Counted from the stretch's first letter, positions 35,510-45,465 are shown. The stretch is DNA of 64,000 bases from 2-02-FULL-62-17 sp046153355 (GCA_046153355.1 JBJXEY010000388.1:11086-75085), one strand, 5' to 3'. Numbers and translations are program-made. Notes: a model not told the origin generated them from the letters alone.

Positions 35510-37120
35510 TCAAGTCCCTTCGTTCGGGTCGTGATACATCTCGCCGACTATCGCGGTGTATCCCGGTTTGCCGGTGGCCAGGTGATAACGCCCATCACGA
35601 TCACGGCCCAGTTTGCCTTGCGCTCGCAGCCCATCCAGGGCCAAGGCCACTTCGCGACCGTCGTCACTCCCGACCGCTTCGACAATCGCCGCATAGAACA
35701 TCGGCCCCGCGGTCAAGGCTTCTTCAACGGTCTTGAATTTCGCCGGACCTTTGAAGAATTTGGCGGCACAACGCGTGAGCGGAATCTGGCCATCTTTGCC
35801 AAACGGCCGAGTGCAATCGAAGCCTGATTTCGCACCGGTGCGACGGCCTTGCAGCGACGGGTCCATGGTCATTCCCATGATGCCTTGGATGATTACCATG
35901 TCGGTATCGGCCTGAAAGCGCGTGCCCAGGGCCCAGTTGCATTGCGAGTCGTTGCGGATGTCGATGTCTTCATCGAAGACATACACGTGTTTCAGCCGCA
36001 TGATGCCGCCAAACAACGCGAGGATGGCTTGTTTACCTTCGCCGATCGAGCGCTGGCGCATGGAGACGCGCAGGGTGTTCGATCCGCCCGATGTTTCCAC
36101 CTGGTATACATCGACGGGCTCGCGTATCGCTGCCTTCAAAATTTTCATGGCATCGGCCTCGATGCGCATGGCGCTGATCACCGCGCCATCGGATTGATCC
36201 AGATCGAAGGCAGAGCCGTGCAGGAAGGTTTGCCACATGGCGTCGCGGCGCATGGTGAGCGCGGTGCACGTGAACACCGGGTCCATGTGAATCGAGCCGT
36301 AGTAACCCATGTATTCGCCGTAGGGGCCTTCGGGTTCGACATAGCCACGCTCATCGAGGTAACCCTCCATGATCACTTCGGCATCCGCCGGCACGAGAAT
36401 GTTGTTGGTCAAACTGCGCACCACTGGCACCACTTCATCGCGAAATGCACCAACCAGATTCAATTCCTCACCAGGACGGCGGGTGGTGGCGGCAAACATA
36501 TCCAGCGGATGCGCGCCCAGGGTGAAGGTAATCGGTAGTTTTTCGCCACGTTTCACGCAGGCCTGATAGATGCGTTTCAGATCCGAGGGCGCGGTGACGT
36601 TGGTGCCGGTCTGCGTTTTATTGCGCAGTGACAAACGGCGGCTACCGACGTTGGTGCGGCCCGTGGCCGGGTCGATGGTGTAGTCGATACCCGAGGAGAT
36701 GTAGCAACTGCCGTCGAACTCGTGCTGCGGATGGAAGGGCAGCTTGGTTAGATCGATTTGATCGCCGGTCAACACCACCTCATGCACCGGTGCTTCGTTG
36801 GAGGGCACCTCGACGAATTCGCCGGGATTGGCCATGCGTTTGTAATAGGCCTCGTTGAATTTCTCCGGCGTGGTACCAAATGCTGCGGCGATACGCCGGC
36901 GGCTACCGAGAACCTTGGCGGCGACTTCGTGCCCCTGTGGTCCGGCCTTTTTAAATACCAAACCCTTTTTGCTGGTCTCGATCATTTCGCTCATTTTGGT
37001 GAGAGGGGTGGGGGCGTTGATAACCTCCATTTCGCCCATCTCCACCAGGCGTTCCACCAGCTTACGCAGACGGAATTTATCCATATCGATATTGGTGCTG
37101 CGCGTAACTTTCTTATCCAT
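35510..37120 (-). CDS. UbiD-family decarboxylase
   Basis: Prenyl-FMN-dependent (de)carboxylase of 536 aa acting on aromatic or unsaturated acids. The family's acidic active-site region is EPEGPYGEYMGYYG. Also typical are PFHPQHEFDGSCYISSG, TFTLGAHPLDMFAA and DDGREVALALDG-type C-terminal blocks. The ATG at 37120 has AAGGAG eight bases upstream; the 13-codon longer frame does not. It is last in a - strand series after a receptor and a ThDP enzyme. No ubiX (prenyl-FMN synthase) is in the window. A paralogue is at 49520. Confidence 0.88.
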   Translation of the reverse strand: MDKKVTRSTNIDMDKFRLRKLVERLVEMGEMEVINAPTPLTKMSEMIETSKKGLVFKKAGPQGHEVAAKVLGSRRRIAAAFGTTPEKFNEAYYKRMANPGEFVEVPSNEAPVHEVVLTGDQIDLTKLPFHPQHEFDGSCYISSGIDYTIDPATGRTNVGSRRLSLRNKTQTGTNVTAPSDLKRIYQACVKRGEKLPITFTLGAHPLDMFAATTRRPGEELNLVGAFRDEVVPVVRSLTNNILVPADAEVIMEGYLDERGYVEPEGPYGEYMGYYGSIHMDPVFTCTALTMRRDAMWQTFLHGSAFDLDQSDGAVISAMRIEADAMKILKAAIREPVDVYQVETSGGSNTLRVSMRQRSIGEGKQAILALFGGIMRLKHVYVFDEDIDIRNDSQCNWALGTRFQADTDMVIIQGIMGMTMDPSLQGRRTGAKSGFDCTRPFGKDGQIPLTRCAAKFFKGPAKFKTVEEALTAGPMFYAAIVEAVGSDDGREVALALDGLRAQGKLGRDRDGRYHLATGKPGYTAIVGEMYHDPNEGT

Positions 37121-37231
37121 GACCACCTCTCCTTTTTGGCGAATGTGCGATGTTCCCATCTATGCGGGCCGCTGTCGAGGGCAGCCGCACGAATGGCACG
37201 CGAGATTGAAAATGCTTGAAAAGCCGCTCCC

Positions 37232-38224
37232 CTACTCGATCTTCAGCTTGCCCTCGTTTTTCAGGCGTTCGTACAAGGCGCGGTCGCGCGCCAAAAACTG
37301 GGCAAAGGCTTCGGTGGATTCGCCGCTGGGGGCGGCGCGCTCCATGCCGTTATTGAACAAAATCTTTTCCTGGAAGCCTGGGTCAAGCGTCACCTTCGAT
37401 ACCGAGCGGTTCCAACGATCAATAATTTCGCGCGGTGTACCCGCCTTGAAAAACAGCCCATACCAATTGCGAATTACGATATCCAGGCCTTCCTCTTTTA
37501 CGGTGGGCAGGTCGGGATATCCGGCGACGCGTTTCTCGGAAATGATGGCCAGCACGCGGGTCTTTCCAGCCCTGGCTTGCGCCATCGCGGCGCCGGCGGC
37601 AAACACCGTGGCCTGCACTTCTCCCGAAATCACCGCCTGCAGGGCCTGCGGATTGCTCTTGTAAGGCACGTTGTAAAAATCGATGCCTTGATTGTGACGA
37701 AACCATTCGGCGTACAAGTTGCTCGTGGTGGGCGTGCCCGCGGTGCCAAAGGTGATGGCGCCGGGTTTTGCCTTGGCAAGCGCGATCAATTCTTTCAATG
37801 TCTTAGCCGGGACAGCGGCATTGGCTACGAAGACGCTATTGAATTGCGCGATCATCACCGCCGGCGCGAGATCTTTTTGCGGCTCGTAAGGAAGATCTTT
37901 CTGCAATACCGGATTCACCGTGATGGCGCCAGCGCTCACCATGAGGACGTTGTAACCATCGGCCGAAGCACGCATCAGATTTTGCACCGCGACGATGCCA
38001 TCGCCCTGCGGCACATTCTCGATGATGATGGGTTGGCCGAATTCCTGACGCAGCGGCTCGGAGAAGCCGCGCATGATGATGTCCGGCGGGCCGCCGGCGA
38101 CACTGGCGACCATGACGCGCAACGGTTTGGAAGGGTAGGCCTGCGCCCAAGCACCTGTTTGAAGGGCTGCCTGGAGGGCGATACACGCAATGGGTGCTGC
38201 GCATAATTTCATAACTTTAATCAT
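37232..38224 (-). CDS. TctC/Bug-type solute receptor
   Basis: Receptor of 330 aa from the ATG at 38224, preceded by AAAGGAG. The signal peptide (MKLCAAPIACIALQAALQ) ends near GAWAQ. The usual PPGG turn is VAGGPPDIIMRG. The block IIENVPQGDGIVAVQ replaces ENRPGA, making this one of the more divergent copies. The cleft loop is NVPYKSNPQALQA, without KG. It sits between the ThDP enzyme and UbiD genes, so a 2-oxo or unsaturated aromatic acid is a plausible ligand. Confidence 0.91.
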   Translation of the reverse strand: MIKVMKLCAAPIACIALQAALQTGAWAQAYPSKPLRVMVASVAGGPPDIIMRGFSEPLRQEFGQPIIIENVPQGDGIVAVQNLMRASADGYNVLMVSAGAITVNPVLQKDLPYEPQKDLAPAVMIAQFNSVFVANAAVPAKTLKELIALAKAKPGAITFGTAGTPTTSNLYAEWFRHNQGIDFYNVPYKSNPQALQAVISGEVQATVFAAGAAMAQARAGKTRVLAIISEKRVAGYPDLPTVKEEGLDIVIRNWYGLFFKAGTPREIIDRWNRSVSKVTLDPGFQEKILFNNGMERAAPSGESTEAFAQFLARDRALYERLKNEGKLKIE

Positions 38225-38292
38225 AGAGACTCCTTTGTAGATGTGCATTGCTACGGAAATGCAATACTAAATTTAAATAATCCCGCAGTAGG

Positions 38293-39912
38293 TTAAGGCT
38301 TTCTGCTGTGACCGCGCGGCATCAAGGCCTGCCAGGGCGGCATCGCGCCTACCGGCACTTCAATCAAAGCCGGCGAATTTGCGGCAATTGCCTGCGTCAG
38401 GTGTTGCGTCAATTGCGCTGGGGAACCCGCGCGCAAACCCAATATACCAAAGGACTTCGCCAAGCCCATGAAATCCGGATTGGTCAGGTCGCTGCCGTGA
38501 TAGCGCCCATCAAAGGTCAACTTTTGCGTGCGCCGCACATTGCCGTAACCGCTGTCGTTGAACACGATGGCGATGCTGTTGATGCCATGCTGCGCCGCCG
38601 TGGCCATCTCCGGCATGGTGAACATGAATCCGCCATCCCCGCAGATCGCCACTACCGGACGATCCGGATGCGCCACCTTCACACCGAGCGAAGTGGCATA
38701 GCCATAACCCAGCGAATCCTGGAACCCCGGATAAATAATGCCGCGTGGATGGTAAGCGGGGAAACCGTTCCAACCGTAAAAGCCGATTTGCGTGATATCG
38801 GCAACGACGATGCCTTCATCGGGTAGGCCCGCGCGAATCGCATCCGACCAGGATTTTTGCGGTTCCAGCACCGAAATCTTTTTTAACGCCGCGGCTTTGA
38901 CCGCCTCCAGTTCCACTTGGCGCGAGGCACGCGATTGCTCGGGAAGCGCCGCTTTGATTGCCGCGAGTGCGCCGGCAGCGCTTGCAACGATGACCAAATC
39001 GGTGCGCGCCGGCTTTTCAATCTGCATGGCGTCGATGTCGATGCGTATGGTTTTCATCCGCTCATCCGCACCCCAGGCGTGCCCTTCCATGTAACGCGTC
39101 CCCACCGCCAATACCGCATCCACTTCGGGCCATAACAAATTGCCGCCGATAACCGTCTGCGCAAGATAGTGACGGTCAGAAACCGTGCCGCGTGCGTGGC
39201 GCGTCATCATGATGGGCGCCTCCAGCGCCTCTGCCAGCGCGAGCAATTCTTTTTCCGCACCGAACGCACCACCGCCAGCAATGATCAAGGGCTTCTTCGC
39301 GCTGGCGAGCCACTGCGCCGCCTGCTCGATGGATTTCTGGTCCGGGACGGGATCGGGCAGGCGCGCACCGCGAACGCCCAGGGAAACTTCCGCATTTTCT
39401 TGCGTAACATCATCCGGCACTTGAAACAACACCGGGCCACAGCGGCCGCTCAATGCGAGGGTGACCGCCTCGTTGATACCCGATGAAACTTTGGACGCAT
39501 GATCGGCCAGGATCTGACCCTTGGTGAGTGGCGCGAATACCGCCGACTGGTCCGAGAGCTCATGCAGAATCCCCAGGCCACGGCCGATATTGCGTCGGGA
39601 AATCTGCCCAGTGAGCGCCAGCACCGGCGTATTGCTCGCCTGCATGGTGCACACCGCGGTGCAGGTGTTGAGTATGCCGGGGCCGGGCACCACCAGGAAT
39701 GCACCAAGCTTGCCGGTGGATTCCGCATAGCCATACGCCATATACGCCACGCCTTGCTCATGGCGCGAATTGATCACGCGGATGCTGCTGCGCTCGTGAT
39801 ACAGCGCATCGAAAATGTAGTCGAGCTGCACGCCGGGCAAGCCGAACAAAGTATCGACGCCGTTGTGCTTCAAGGACTGCACAAAGGCCTGTGCGCCGGT
39901 CATAACTGCCAT
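38293..39912 (-). CDS. Thiamine diphosphate-dependent enzyme, acetolactate synthase-like
   Basis: Enzyme of 539 aa in the acetolactate synthase / benzoylformate decarboxylase superfamily. INSRHEQGVAYMAYGYAE carries the conserved Glu52 that activates the cofactor. The diphosphate/Mg motif is AICGDGGFMFTMPEM followed by VFNDSGYGNVRR. A central domain with IIAGGGAFGAEKEL follows the usual three-domain order. No small regulatory subunit is adjacent, and the context is receptors and UbiD. A catabolic 2-oxoacid decarboxylase or lyase therefore fits better than branched-chain synthesis. Exact reaction not determinable. Confidence 0.85.
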   Translation of the reverse strand: MAVMTGAQAFVQSLKHNGVDTLFGLPGVQLDYIFDALYHERSSIRVINSRHEQGVAYMAYGYAESTGKLGAFLVVPGPGILNTCTAVCTMQASNTPVLALTGQISRRNIGRGLGILHELSDQSAVFAPLTKGQILADHASKVSSGINEAVTLALSGRCGPVLFQVPDDVTQENAEVSLGVRGARLPDPVPDQKSIEQAAQWLASAKKPLIIAGGGAFGAEKELLALAEALEAPIMMTRHARGTVSDRHYLAQTVIGGNLLWPEVDAVLAVGTRYMEGHAWGADERMKTIRIDIDAMQIEKPARTDLVIVASAAGALAAIKAALPEQSRASRQVELEAVKAAALKKISVLEPQKSWSDAIRAGLPDEGIVVADITQIGFYGWNGFPAYHPRGIIYPGFQDSLGYGYATSLGVKVAHPDRPVVAICGDGGFMFTMPEMATAAQHGINSIAIVFNDSGYGNVRRTQKLTFDGRYHGSDLTNPDFMGLAKSFGILGLRAGSPAQLTQHLTQAIAANSPALIEVPVGAMPPWQALMPRGHSRKP

Positions 39913-40045
39913 AGTAAAACTCCGAGGGTGGATGAATTGAGGGGCGTGAGTTTAACCGCCCGGCGCGGCGCGAGTTCAATCGCGATAATGTTTAGAACCA
40001 AATGCCGGTATCGCGAAAACGATTCGATCCTGCCGCCAGCGGCGG

Positions 40046-41032
40046 CTATTGATCGATCTTGACGCCGGACTTCACCACCAGCTCTTGCCCGCGAACCCTG
40101 TCCTGCGCGAGAAATACTTTGAAGTCTTCGATCGAATTGCCGATGGGCTCGAAGCCGCCACGCTTTAAGAACCTTTCGTGAAACCCGGGGGAATGAATCA
40201 CCCGCGCTAGTTCGGCGTTGATTCTCTGCACCAACGCCCGCGGTGTTCCAGCCGGCGCGAACACCCCATAGAAGAGCTTGGTGTCGAATTTCGGCAGACC
40301 GACATCATCGAAGTTGGGAGTATCCGGAAGATTGGGATTGCGCGAGCTGCCGGGAATCAAAATGGCCTTAGCCTGCCCGGTTTTGATGCGTTCGATGATA
40401 TCCGGTGCGGCGACAAGATAAGTCAGATGCACGTCGCCGCGCTCAAAGGCAAGCATCGCCGGCGCAGAACCCGCGAATGGGATGTGGGTCATGCTTGCCC
40501 CGGTTTTGTCTTTGATCCATTCAAGCAAAAGGTGCGAGTCGCCCCCAATTCCGAGGGAGGCATAATTGAGTTTTGCTGGATTCTGCTTGGAATACTCCAC
40601 CAGCTCCTTGAAGGAATTCGCTGGCACATTGCGATTCATGATGAGCACGCCCTGCGCATAGACCGCGTTGGTGACCGGCTCGAAATCCTTTTCCGGGTCG
40701 TAGGAGAGTTTGTTATACAAAAACTGATTCAAGGACACCGAAGCGGAATTTAGCAGGCACAGGGTATAACCTTCGCGGTCGCCGCCTTTGCACGCGGTGG
40801 CGGCGATCACGGTATTCGCGCCGGGCTTGTGATCGAGCACGAAGCCCTGCCCGGTTTGCTCGCGGAATCCCTCGCCCAACGCGCGCGCCAGAATATCCAC
40901 CGGGCCTCCTGGGGGAAACGGCACGATCATGCGTACCGGCTTTCTAGGATAGTCCTGCGCCAATGCAAGGTTTGCCAACGTGCCCAGAAAAATCACTCCT
41001 ACCATCGACATCCAGATTGCTCGCGATTTCAT
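40046..41032 (-). CDS. TctC/Bug-type solute receptor
   Basis: Receptor of 328 aa. The ATG at 41032 is 7 bp from AAGGAG, while the ATG two codons upstream is too close to it. The signal peptide (MSMVGVIFLGTLANLALA) ends at QDYPRKPVRMIVPFPPGG. DHKPGANTVIAATACKGGDREGY contains two Cys flanking an extra loop where most copies read VAxAxPDGY, so the protein may have a local rearrangement. HIPFAGSAPAML replaces the PYKG loop. It ends 14 bp downstream of the 2OG oxygenase gene. Confidence 0.92.
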   Translation of the reverse strand: MKSRAIWMSMVGVIFLGTLANLALAQDYPRKPVRMIVPFPPGGPVDILARALGEGFREQTGQGFVLDHKPGANTVIAATACKGGDREGYTLCLLNSASVSLNQFLYNKLSYDPEKDFEPVTNAVYAQGVLIMNRNVPANSFKELVEYSKQNPAKLNYASLGIGGDSHLLLEWIKDKTGASMTHIPFAGSAPAMLAFERGDVHLTYLVAAPDIIERIKTGQAKAILIPGSSRNPNLPDTPNFDDVGLPKFDTKLFYGVFAPAGTPRALVQRINAELARVIHSPGFHERFLKRGGFEPIGNSIEDFKVFLAQDRVRGQELVVKSGVKIDQ

Positions 41033-41046
41033 GTCCATGCTCCTTT

Positions 41047-42138
41047 TTAGCTGCCCGCAAGCCGTTCGGCGGTGCGTTCCGATATGCCCGGCCTCCCGGT
41101 AAGATTCATTTGTTCGACCATACGACGCATATGCTGTTCGGCGCGCAGCGGCGGATAACGCTCGGGGTTCCCGGCGGTCTTGCAGGTATGCAGGCATTCA
41201 ATCATTTCCATGCCGTTCGGATGGAAGAAAAATGCCAACGAAATTCTCGGCTGATCGGTCAAATTGATGGCCCGGTGCAGGCTCGAGGTGAACACATCGT
41301 TGGTCCACATGGCGAACATATCCGCGATATTGACCACCAGACTTCCCTCCAAGGGTGGCACCTCGATCCACTGCCCGGCCGCATTGCGCACTTGCAGGCC
41401 GCCCAACGCGTCCTGCGTCAACAAGGTGAACGCCCCGTAATCGGTATGCGGCGAGAACCCCCATTTATTGCGCGCGCGCGCCTCGGGGGAGAGCGGTGAA
41501 TAAAAATTGAAAAATAGCGAACATCCGGGATAGCGAAACGCCCGATCGAAATAGGTTTCGGGCAACTCAAGGCTCATTGCGAAGGCTTGAACCAGTTGCT
41601 GGCCGATTTCGACGCGCTTTTGCAAATGCGATTTCATCAAAGCTTCGAATCCCGGCAACACGGTATCGTCGGGCCATTGCGAGTTGCCGGCGCTGTAACG
41701 GCCTTGCAAGGGTTCACCCGCAAAAATCTCACGGCCCATGCCAAAGCGCTCCTTGGCGTCTGCCGCATCGAGCGCGGCCGCGTCCGGATTGACCCCGCCG
41801 GTACGGATGTATCCCTGCCTCACGGAGGAGTTGTCGGTGCGGGTTTTCATCTTTTCATCGAGTGGCAGCGCGAAAAACTTCAAACCCATGCCATGCACCA
41901 GGTCAATTTCGCTCTGGCTCAATCCGTGGCCCAGCAAATAAAAAAATCCAATGTCGATGCAGGCTTGACGTATTTGCTCGGCCACCGCTAGGCGCTGCCG
42001 CGGGGTTCCCTTCACGAACTGGGCGAGGTCAACGACAGGCAGGGTCGACAGCGCCGCGCGCTCGACGCCTGCGCCTTGGTAGCGCATGTCAAATGCCGCG
42101 TAATCCTGTAGATCCTGGCTATCGAGCGGTCGGACCAT
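41047..42138 (-). CDS. 2-oxoglutarate/Fe(II)-dependent oxygenase, IPNS family
   Basis: Enzyme of about 363 aa with the isopenicillin N synthase-like fold. DIGFFYLLGHGL lies in the N-terminal DIOX_N-type region. The iron ligands are His and Asp of SPHTDYGAFTLL and His of SSLHRAIN. RISLAFFF carries the Arg-x-Ser for 2-oxoglutarate. It should hydroxylate or desaturate a small molecule in the cytoplasm. The start at 42138 follows AGGGGGA by 7 bp; longer starts at 42174 and 42210 are possible. It is 14 bp from the following receptor and downstream of the CDC48-like gene. Confidence 0.87.
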   Translation of the reverse strand: MVRPLDSQDLQDYAAFDMRYQGAGVERAALSTLPVVDLAQFVKGTPRQRLAVAEQIRQACIDIGFFYLLGHGLSQSEIDLVHGMGLKFFALPLDEKMKTRTDNSSVRQGYIRTGGVNPDAAALDAADAKERFGMGREIFAGEPLQGRYSAGNSQWPDDTVLPGFEALMKSHLQKRVEIGQQLVQAFAMSLELPETYFDRAFRYPGCSLFFNFYSPLSPEARARNKWGFSPHTDYGAFTLLTQDALGGLQVRNAAGQWIEVPPLEGSLVVNIADMFAMWTNDVFTSSLHRAINLTDQPRISLAFFFHPNGMEMIECLHTCKTAGNPERYPPLRAEQHMRRMVEQMNLTGRPGISERTAERLAGS

Positions 42139-42234
42139 CCCAATATCCCCCTGAAACTGAAAAATACTTGCCATTTTTCGCACAACACGACAACGGAAAC
42201 GCCGCGCCACGGTTAAATCGGGTAACTCGACCTC

Positions 42235-44370
42235 TCACCCGGATTTTAATTCGCGAAGCTGCATGATGACTTTCTCGAAGTGCGTCCAGGCAAGCGCCTG
42301 CCCCTCGCTAAATGCAACCAATTTGGACTCTTCGCACACCCCTTTGATGTCAGCGCCCGAAAAACCCTCGCTGCCCGCGGCTAGGCGCACAGCGAGTTCC
42401 GCGCGAACGGGTTCGGCCAAGATCGCACCCTGGAGAAACAAGCGCGCGATCTCGCCGCGCTCAGCCTCATCAGGCATGGGAACATAAATTCGCGTGCCCA
42501 ATCTGCCAGGGCGCAGCACCGCGCCATCCACCAGATCGATGCGATTGGTGGCGCCGATGACCAGAATATTCGCCACCGCCTTGATGCCATCCAATTCCGA
42601 GAGAATCTGATTGACCACGCGCTCAGTAGTACGCGAGCCCGAATCTATGCCGCGCTTGGGGGCGATGGCATCGAGTTGATCGAAAAAAATAATACACGGC
42701 GACAACTGTCGCGCCACGCGGAAGATGTGGCGAATCGCGGCTTCCGACTCGCCCAGCCATTTGCCGAAAATTTCGGGGCCATCCACGGCGAGAAAGTTCA
42801 CGCCCGCTTCATTGGCAATGGCCTTCGCGATCATGGTTTTGCCGGTACCCGATGGCCCATGTAGCAAAACACCACGCGGCGGCGTAATGCCAGCTTTCTC
42901 CAATTCGCCAGGGTTCGTCAGCGAGCGAACAATCAACACCTGCAGTTCGCGCTTAATACGTTCGAGGCCGCCGATTTCGCTCCATTTCACATCCGGTATG
43001 GCGATAAACGATTCGCGAATCGCCGAGGGGCGAATGGTGGATAAGGCACCGTTGAAATCCTCGATCTCCACGGTAATGAATTCGGATTTGATATTGAAGG
43101 CATCCAAATGGTTCTCAAGCATCGAGGTGCTGCGGCGCAAGGCATTTAAACCCGCCTCTCGGCATAACTCCATGATGTCGGCGCCGACAAAACCATGCGT
43201 GGCGGCGGCGATTTGCGGCAGGTAATCGGCGGCGTCATTCGCCAGCGGCATGTCGCGCGTGTGGATGCGAAGGATTTCTAGGCGCCCGTCGACTGAGGGC
43301 GAATCGATAAACACTTCGCGATCGAAGCGCCCCGGCCGGCGCATGGCGGTATCCAGGGCGTCGATGCGGTTGGTGGTGCCGATGATCACCACGCCCTCCA
43401 CCTTGGTGAGGCCATCCATTAAGGAAAGTAATTGCGTCACCGAGCGCACGTCGCTTTGCGAACCGACGTGTTCTCGGTTGGGAGCGATGGCATCCAGCTC
43501 ATCGATAAAAATGATCGACGGGGCGTGATGCGCCGCTTCGTTGAAAATTTTTCGCAGGTTGGCCTCGGTCTCGCCCTGCATGGTGCCCACCAACGCGGGG
43601 CCGTTGATATAGAAAAAATTCGCGTCGATCTCGTTGGCAATCGCCTTGGTGAGATGCGTCTTGCCGCTGCCCGGCGGCCCGTAGAGAACGATACCTTTGG
43701 GCGCTTGAATACCCAGTTGGCGGTACACATGCGGGCATTGCAGTGGCAACTGAATCAGCTCGCGGATGAGTTTGATCTCCGGCCCGACGCCGCCGACATC
43801 CTCGAATGTGATATCGAAAACGCCGTGGTCGTGGCCTTCCTCGGGCAATTCAATCTCAATTTTGGTATCGGCGGTGATAATTCCTGGGCCACCGGGCAGC
43901 CTCACTACCCGATAAATGGTGCCCGCTCTGGAGTGATGAAAGGTGGAAAACAGGATCGACCCCTGCATCACCGGCGTGGCGTTCTCGACGAAATTTTCCT
44001 TCAAGTGCTGCAACAGATGATGCGCCTCGGAAACATCGATGGGTGCGGTGAGCACCACGCGCTCAGCCGGCCCGAGATCGACCTTCTGCACGCGCACTTC
44101 CTCCGACAATTTGCATTTGATCGATTGGCGCAACAAACGATCCAGACGTATCGACTTCCCACCCTTGTCCGCCTCGATAGGCGGCCCGACCCGGCCCAGG
44201 GTCTCGCGCCCCATGGGCGATTCGATCGACACCACATCGCCCTCGGCGATATCGGCTGATGCCATGAGTTCGGGGTCGAGGTTCACCATGCACTGCGAGG
44301 AGGTGGTGAGCTCCGACTGAACACGATTGACGCGCGCGCGTACGTACTTCAATGCCTTAGGCTCATTCAT
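42235..44370 (-). CDS. CDC48/p97-type AAA+ ATPase with altered second Walker B
   Basis: Protein of 711 aa with the full archaeal VAT/CDC48 layout. Residues 1-180 form the N-domain (double-psi barrel style), followed by AAA ring D1 (190-440) and ring D2 (462-705). D1 has Walker A GPPGSGKT (231-238) and Walker B IIFIDELD with Glu291. D2 has GPSGTGKT (505-512), but its Walker B reads IIFFDQLD: Gln565 replaces the catalytic Glu. Arginine-finger regions RRPGRFDRE and LRPGRLGT are present in both. D2 probably binds but hydrolyses ATP poorly. CDC48 proteins are uncommon in bacteria. This one ends 96 bp before the oxygenase gene and begins 9 bp after a cupin gene. Confidence 0.9.
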   Translation of the reverse strand: MNEPKALKYVRARVNRVQSELTTSSQCMVNLDPELMASADIAEGDVVSIESPMGRETLGRVGPPIEADKGGKSIRLDRLLRQSIKCKLSEEVRVQKVDLGPAERVVLTAPIDVSEAHHLLQHLKENFVENATPVMQGSILFSTFHHSRAGTIYRVVRLPGGPGIITADTKIEIELPEEGHDHGVFDITFEDVGGVGPEIKLIRELIQLPLQCPHVYRQLGIQAPKGIVLYGPPGSGKTHLTKAIANEIDANFFYINGPALVGTMQGETEANLRKIFNEAAHHAPSIIFIDELDAIAPNREHVGSQSDVRSVTQLLSLMDGLTKVEGVVIIGTTNRIDALDTAMRRPGRFDREVFIDSPSVDGRLEILRIHTRDMPLANDAADYLPQIAAATHGFVGADIMELCREAGLNALRRSTSMLENHLDAFNIKSEFITVEIEDFNGALSTIRPSAIRESFIAIPDVKWSEIGGLERIKRELQVLIVRSLTNPGELEKAGITPPRGVLLHGPSGTGKTMIAKAIANEAGVNFLAVDGPEIFGKWLGESEAAIRHIFRVARQLSPCIIFFDQLDAIAPKRGIDSGSRTTERVVNQILSELDGIKAVANILVIGATNRIDLVDGAVLRPGRLGTRIYVPMPDEAERGEIARLFLQGAILAEPVRAELAVRLAAGSEGFSGADIKGVCEESKLVAFSEGQALAWTHFEKVIMQLRELKSG

Positions 44371-44379
44371 GCACCAGTC

Positions 44380-44886
44380 CTACTTCTTTTTGAAGTCCGG
44401 CGAGTCTTCGATTTCCTCGTAGCTCGAGCCTTTGTCCAGGCCCAGCGCCTCGGTGAAATTGGGCTCGATGGCGGCGATTTGCGCCTCCTCGTCGTCGCTG
44501 TCGTTAAAGTGCTGGTAGGTCACGCCGTCTTTTCGCAGCGGCAGTTGAATCAACTCGCCCGCGACCCAGGAGTAGCGCACGCCATCGAGAATGGTGTGTC
44601 CCTTGCCTTTCCAGAAATAAAAAATCTTGCCCCCCGGATGGTGCTGCCTGCCGCTTTTGCTGCCTGGGGGAATGTGCTGCACGTAAAAAATCTTGGTATT
44701 CATCGATACATCGGTCAGATTCGGATGCATGTACCACTGCATCAATCCGTGGCGATTGCTCTCCACCGGAATGTCATTGCCGCGAAGGATGAATATTCCT
44801 TTTCTGCGCTCGCGTTGCTTATCCCTTAACTCCATCAATTCGTCGAATAGGTTTCGCTTGGCGAGTTGTTCTTTACGTTCACTCAT
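44380..44886 (-). CDS. Cupin-domain protein (second of a pair)
   Basis: Protein of 168 aa. A charged helical N-terminus (MSERKEQLAKRN, RDKQRERRKG) leads to a cupin barrel. Candidate metal ligands are the two His of GRQHHPGGKIFYFWKGKG and His in YQHFNDSD. The Gly-rich HHPGG turn is typical. The C-terminus is acidic (EEIEDSPDFKKK). It lies 54 bp after another cupin gene of similar length, and their central barrels align by eye (GR-HHPGG / GKHRHQGG). The 9-bp gap to the CDC48-like gene suggests the two proteins act together. Confidence 0.82.
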   Translation of the reverse strand: MSERKEQLAKRNLFDELMELRDKQRERRKGIFILRGNDIPVESNRHGLMQWYMHPNLTDVSMNTKIFYVQHIPPGSKSGRQHHPGGKIFYFWKGKGHTILDGVRYSWVAGELIQLPLRKDGVTYQHFNDSDDEEAQIAAIEPNFTEALGLDKGSSYEEIEDSPDFKKK

Positions 44887-44940
44887 TTCATTCTCCCTGC
44901 ATCGGCTTGAGCATAAATCGGTTGGTGTGTTTGATTTGCG

Positions 44941-45465
44941 TTACAACTGGTCGCCAAATTTTTTCTGGTAATCCAGAAGCACTTCCAACTGCACCAGTTC
45001 GCTCGAGGACTCCTGCCACTGCGGCAAGTAGATAAACGCGATCCAGCGCGTCACCACGCCCTCGTTGTTGAAGTGCTGATGCTCGACACCGCCCGGCTTG
45101 ATGGGCAGAAGTATCAGATCTCCCGCGCTCCACTCGTAGCGCTCTCCATCGCAAATCGTCCAACCCGAACCCTCCAGCACGAAGATCACCAAGCCGCCCT
45201 GGTGACGGTGCTTGCCGCTTTGCTTCTTGATATTGGAGATGAATACGCGCCAATCCTGCAACACCGTGGGAAAGGATTCGGTGGCAAGAAAATACTCCGC
45301 GTGCGACTGGCGTGACATCTGCACGACGACGTCCGATTTCTTGATGTGAATCTTGCCCGCCTGCTGCCGATCGTGAAAATCAGCTAGTTTCTTTAAAAAC
45401 TGCTCGTACAGCGCTCCGGGCAAGGGCCCGCGCTCGCGGGTTTTGGTTCTTTCCATTTCAGCCAT
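44941..45465 (-). CDS. Cupin-domain protein (first of a pair)
   Basis: Protein of 174 aa. The conserved barrel lies at about residues 75-150: GKHRHQGGLVIFVLEGSG, ICDGERYEWSAGDLILLP, HQHFNNEG. His residues in KHRHQGG and HQHF could hold a metal ion. The helical N-terminus (LYEQFLKKLADFHDRQQ) may mediate pairing with the related cupin downstream. Function could be a dioxygenase, isomerase or ligand sensor; the sequence does not decide. It follows a receptor gene by 95 bp in the 47.4-40 kb - strand series. Confidence 0.82.
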   Translation of the reverse strand: MAEMERTKTRERGPLPGALYEQFLKKLADFHDRQQAGKIHIKKSDVVVQMSRQSHAEYFLATESFPTVLQDWRVFISNIKKQSGKHRHQGGLVIFVLEGSGWTICDGERYEWSAGDLILLPIKPGGVEHQHFNNEGVVTRWIAFIYLPQWQESSSELVQLEVLLDYQKKFGDQL

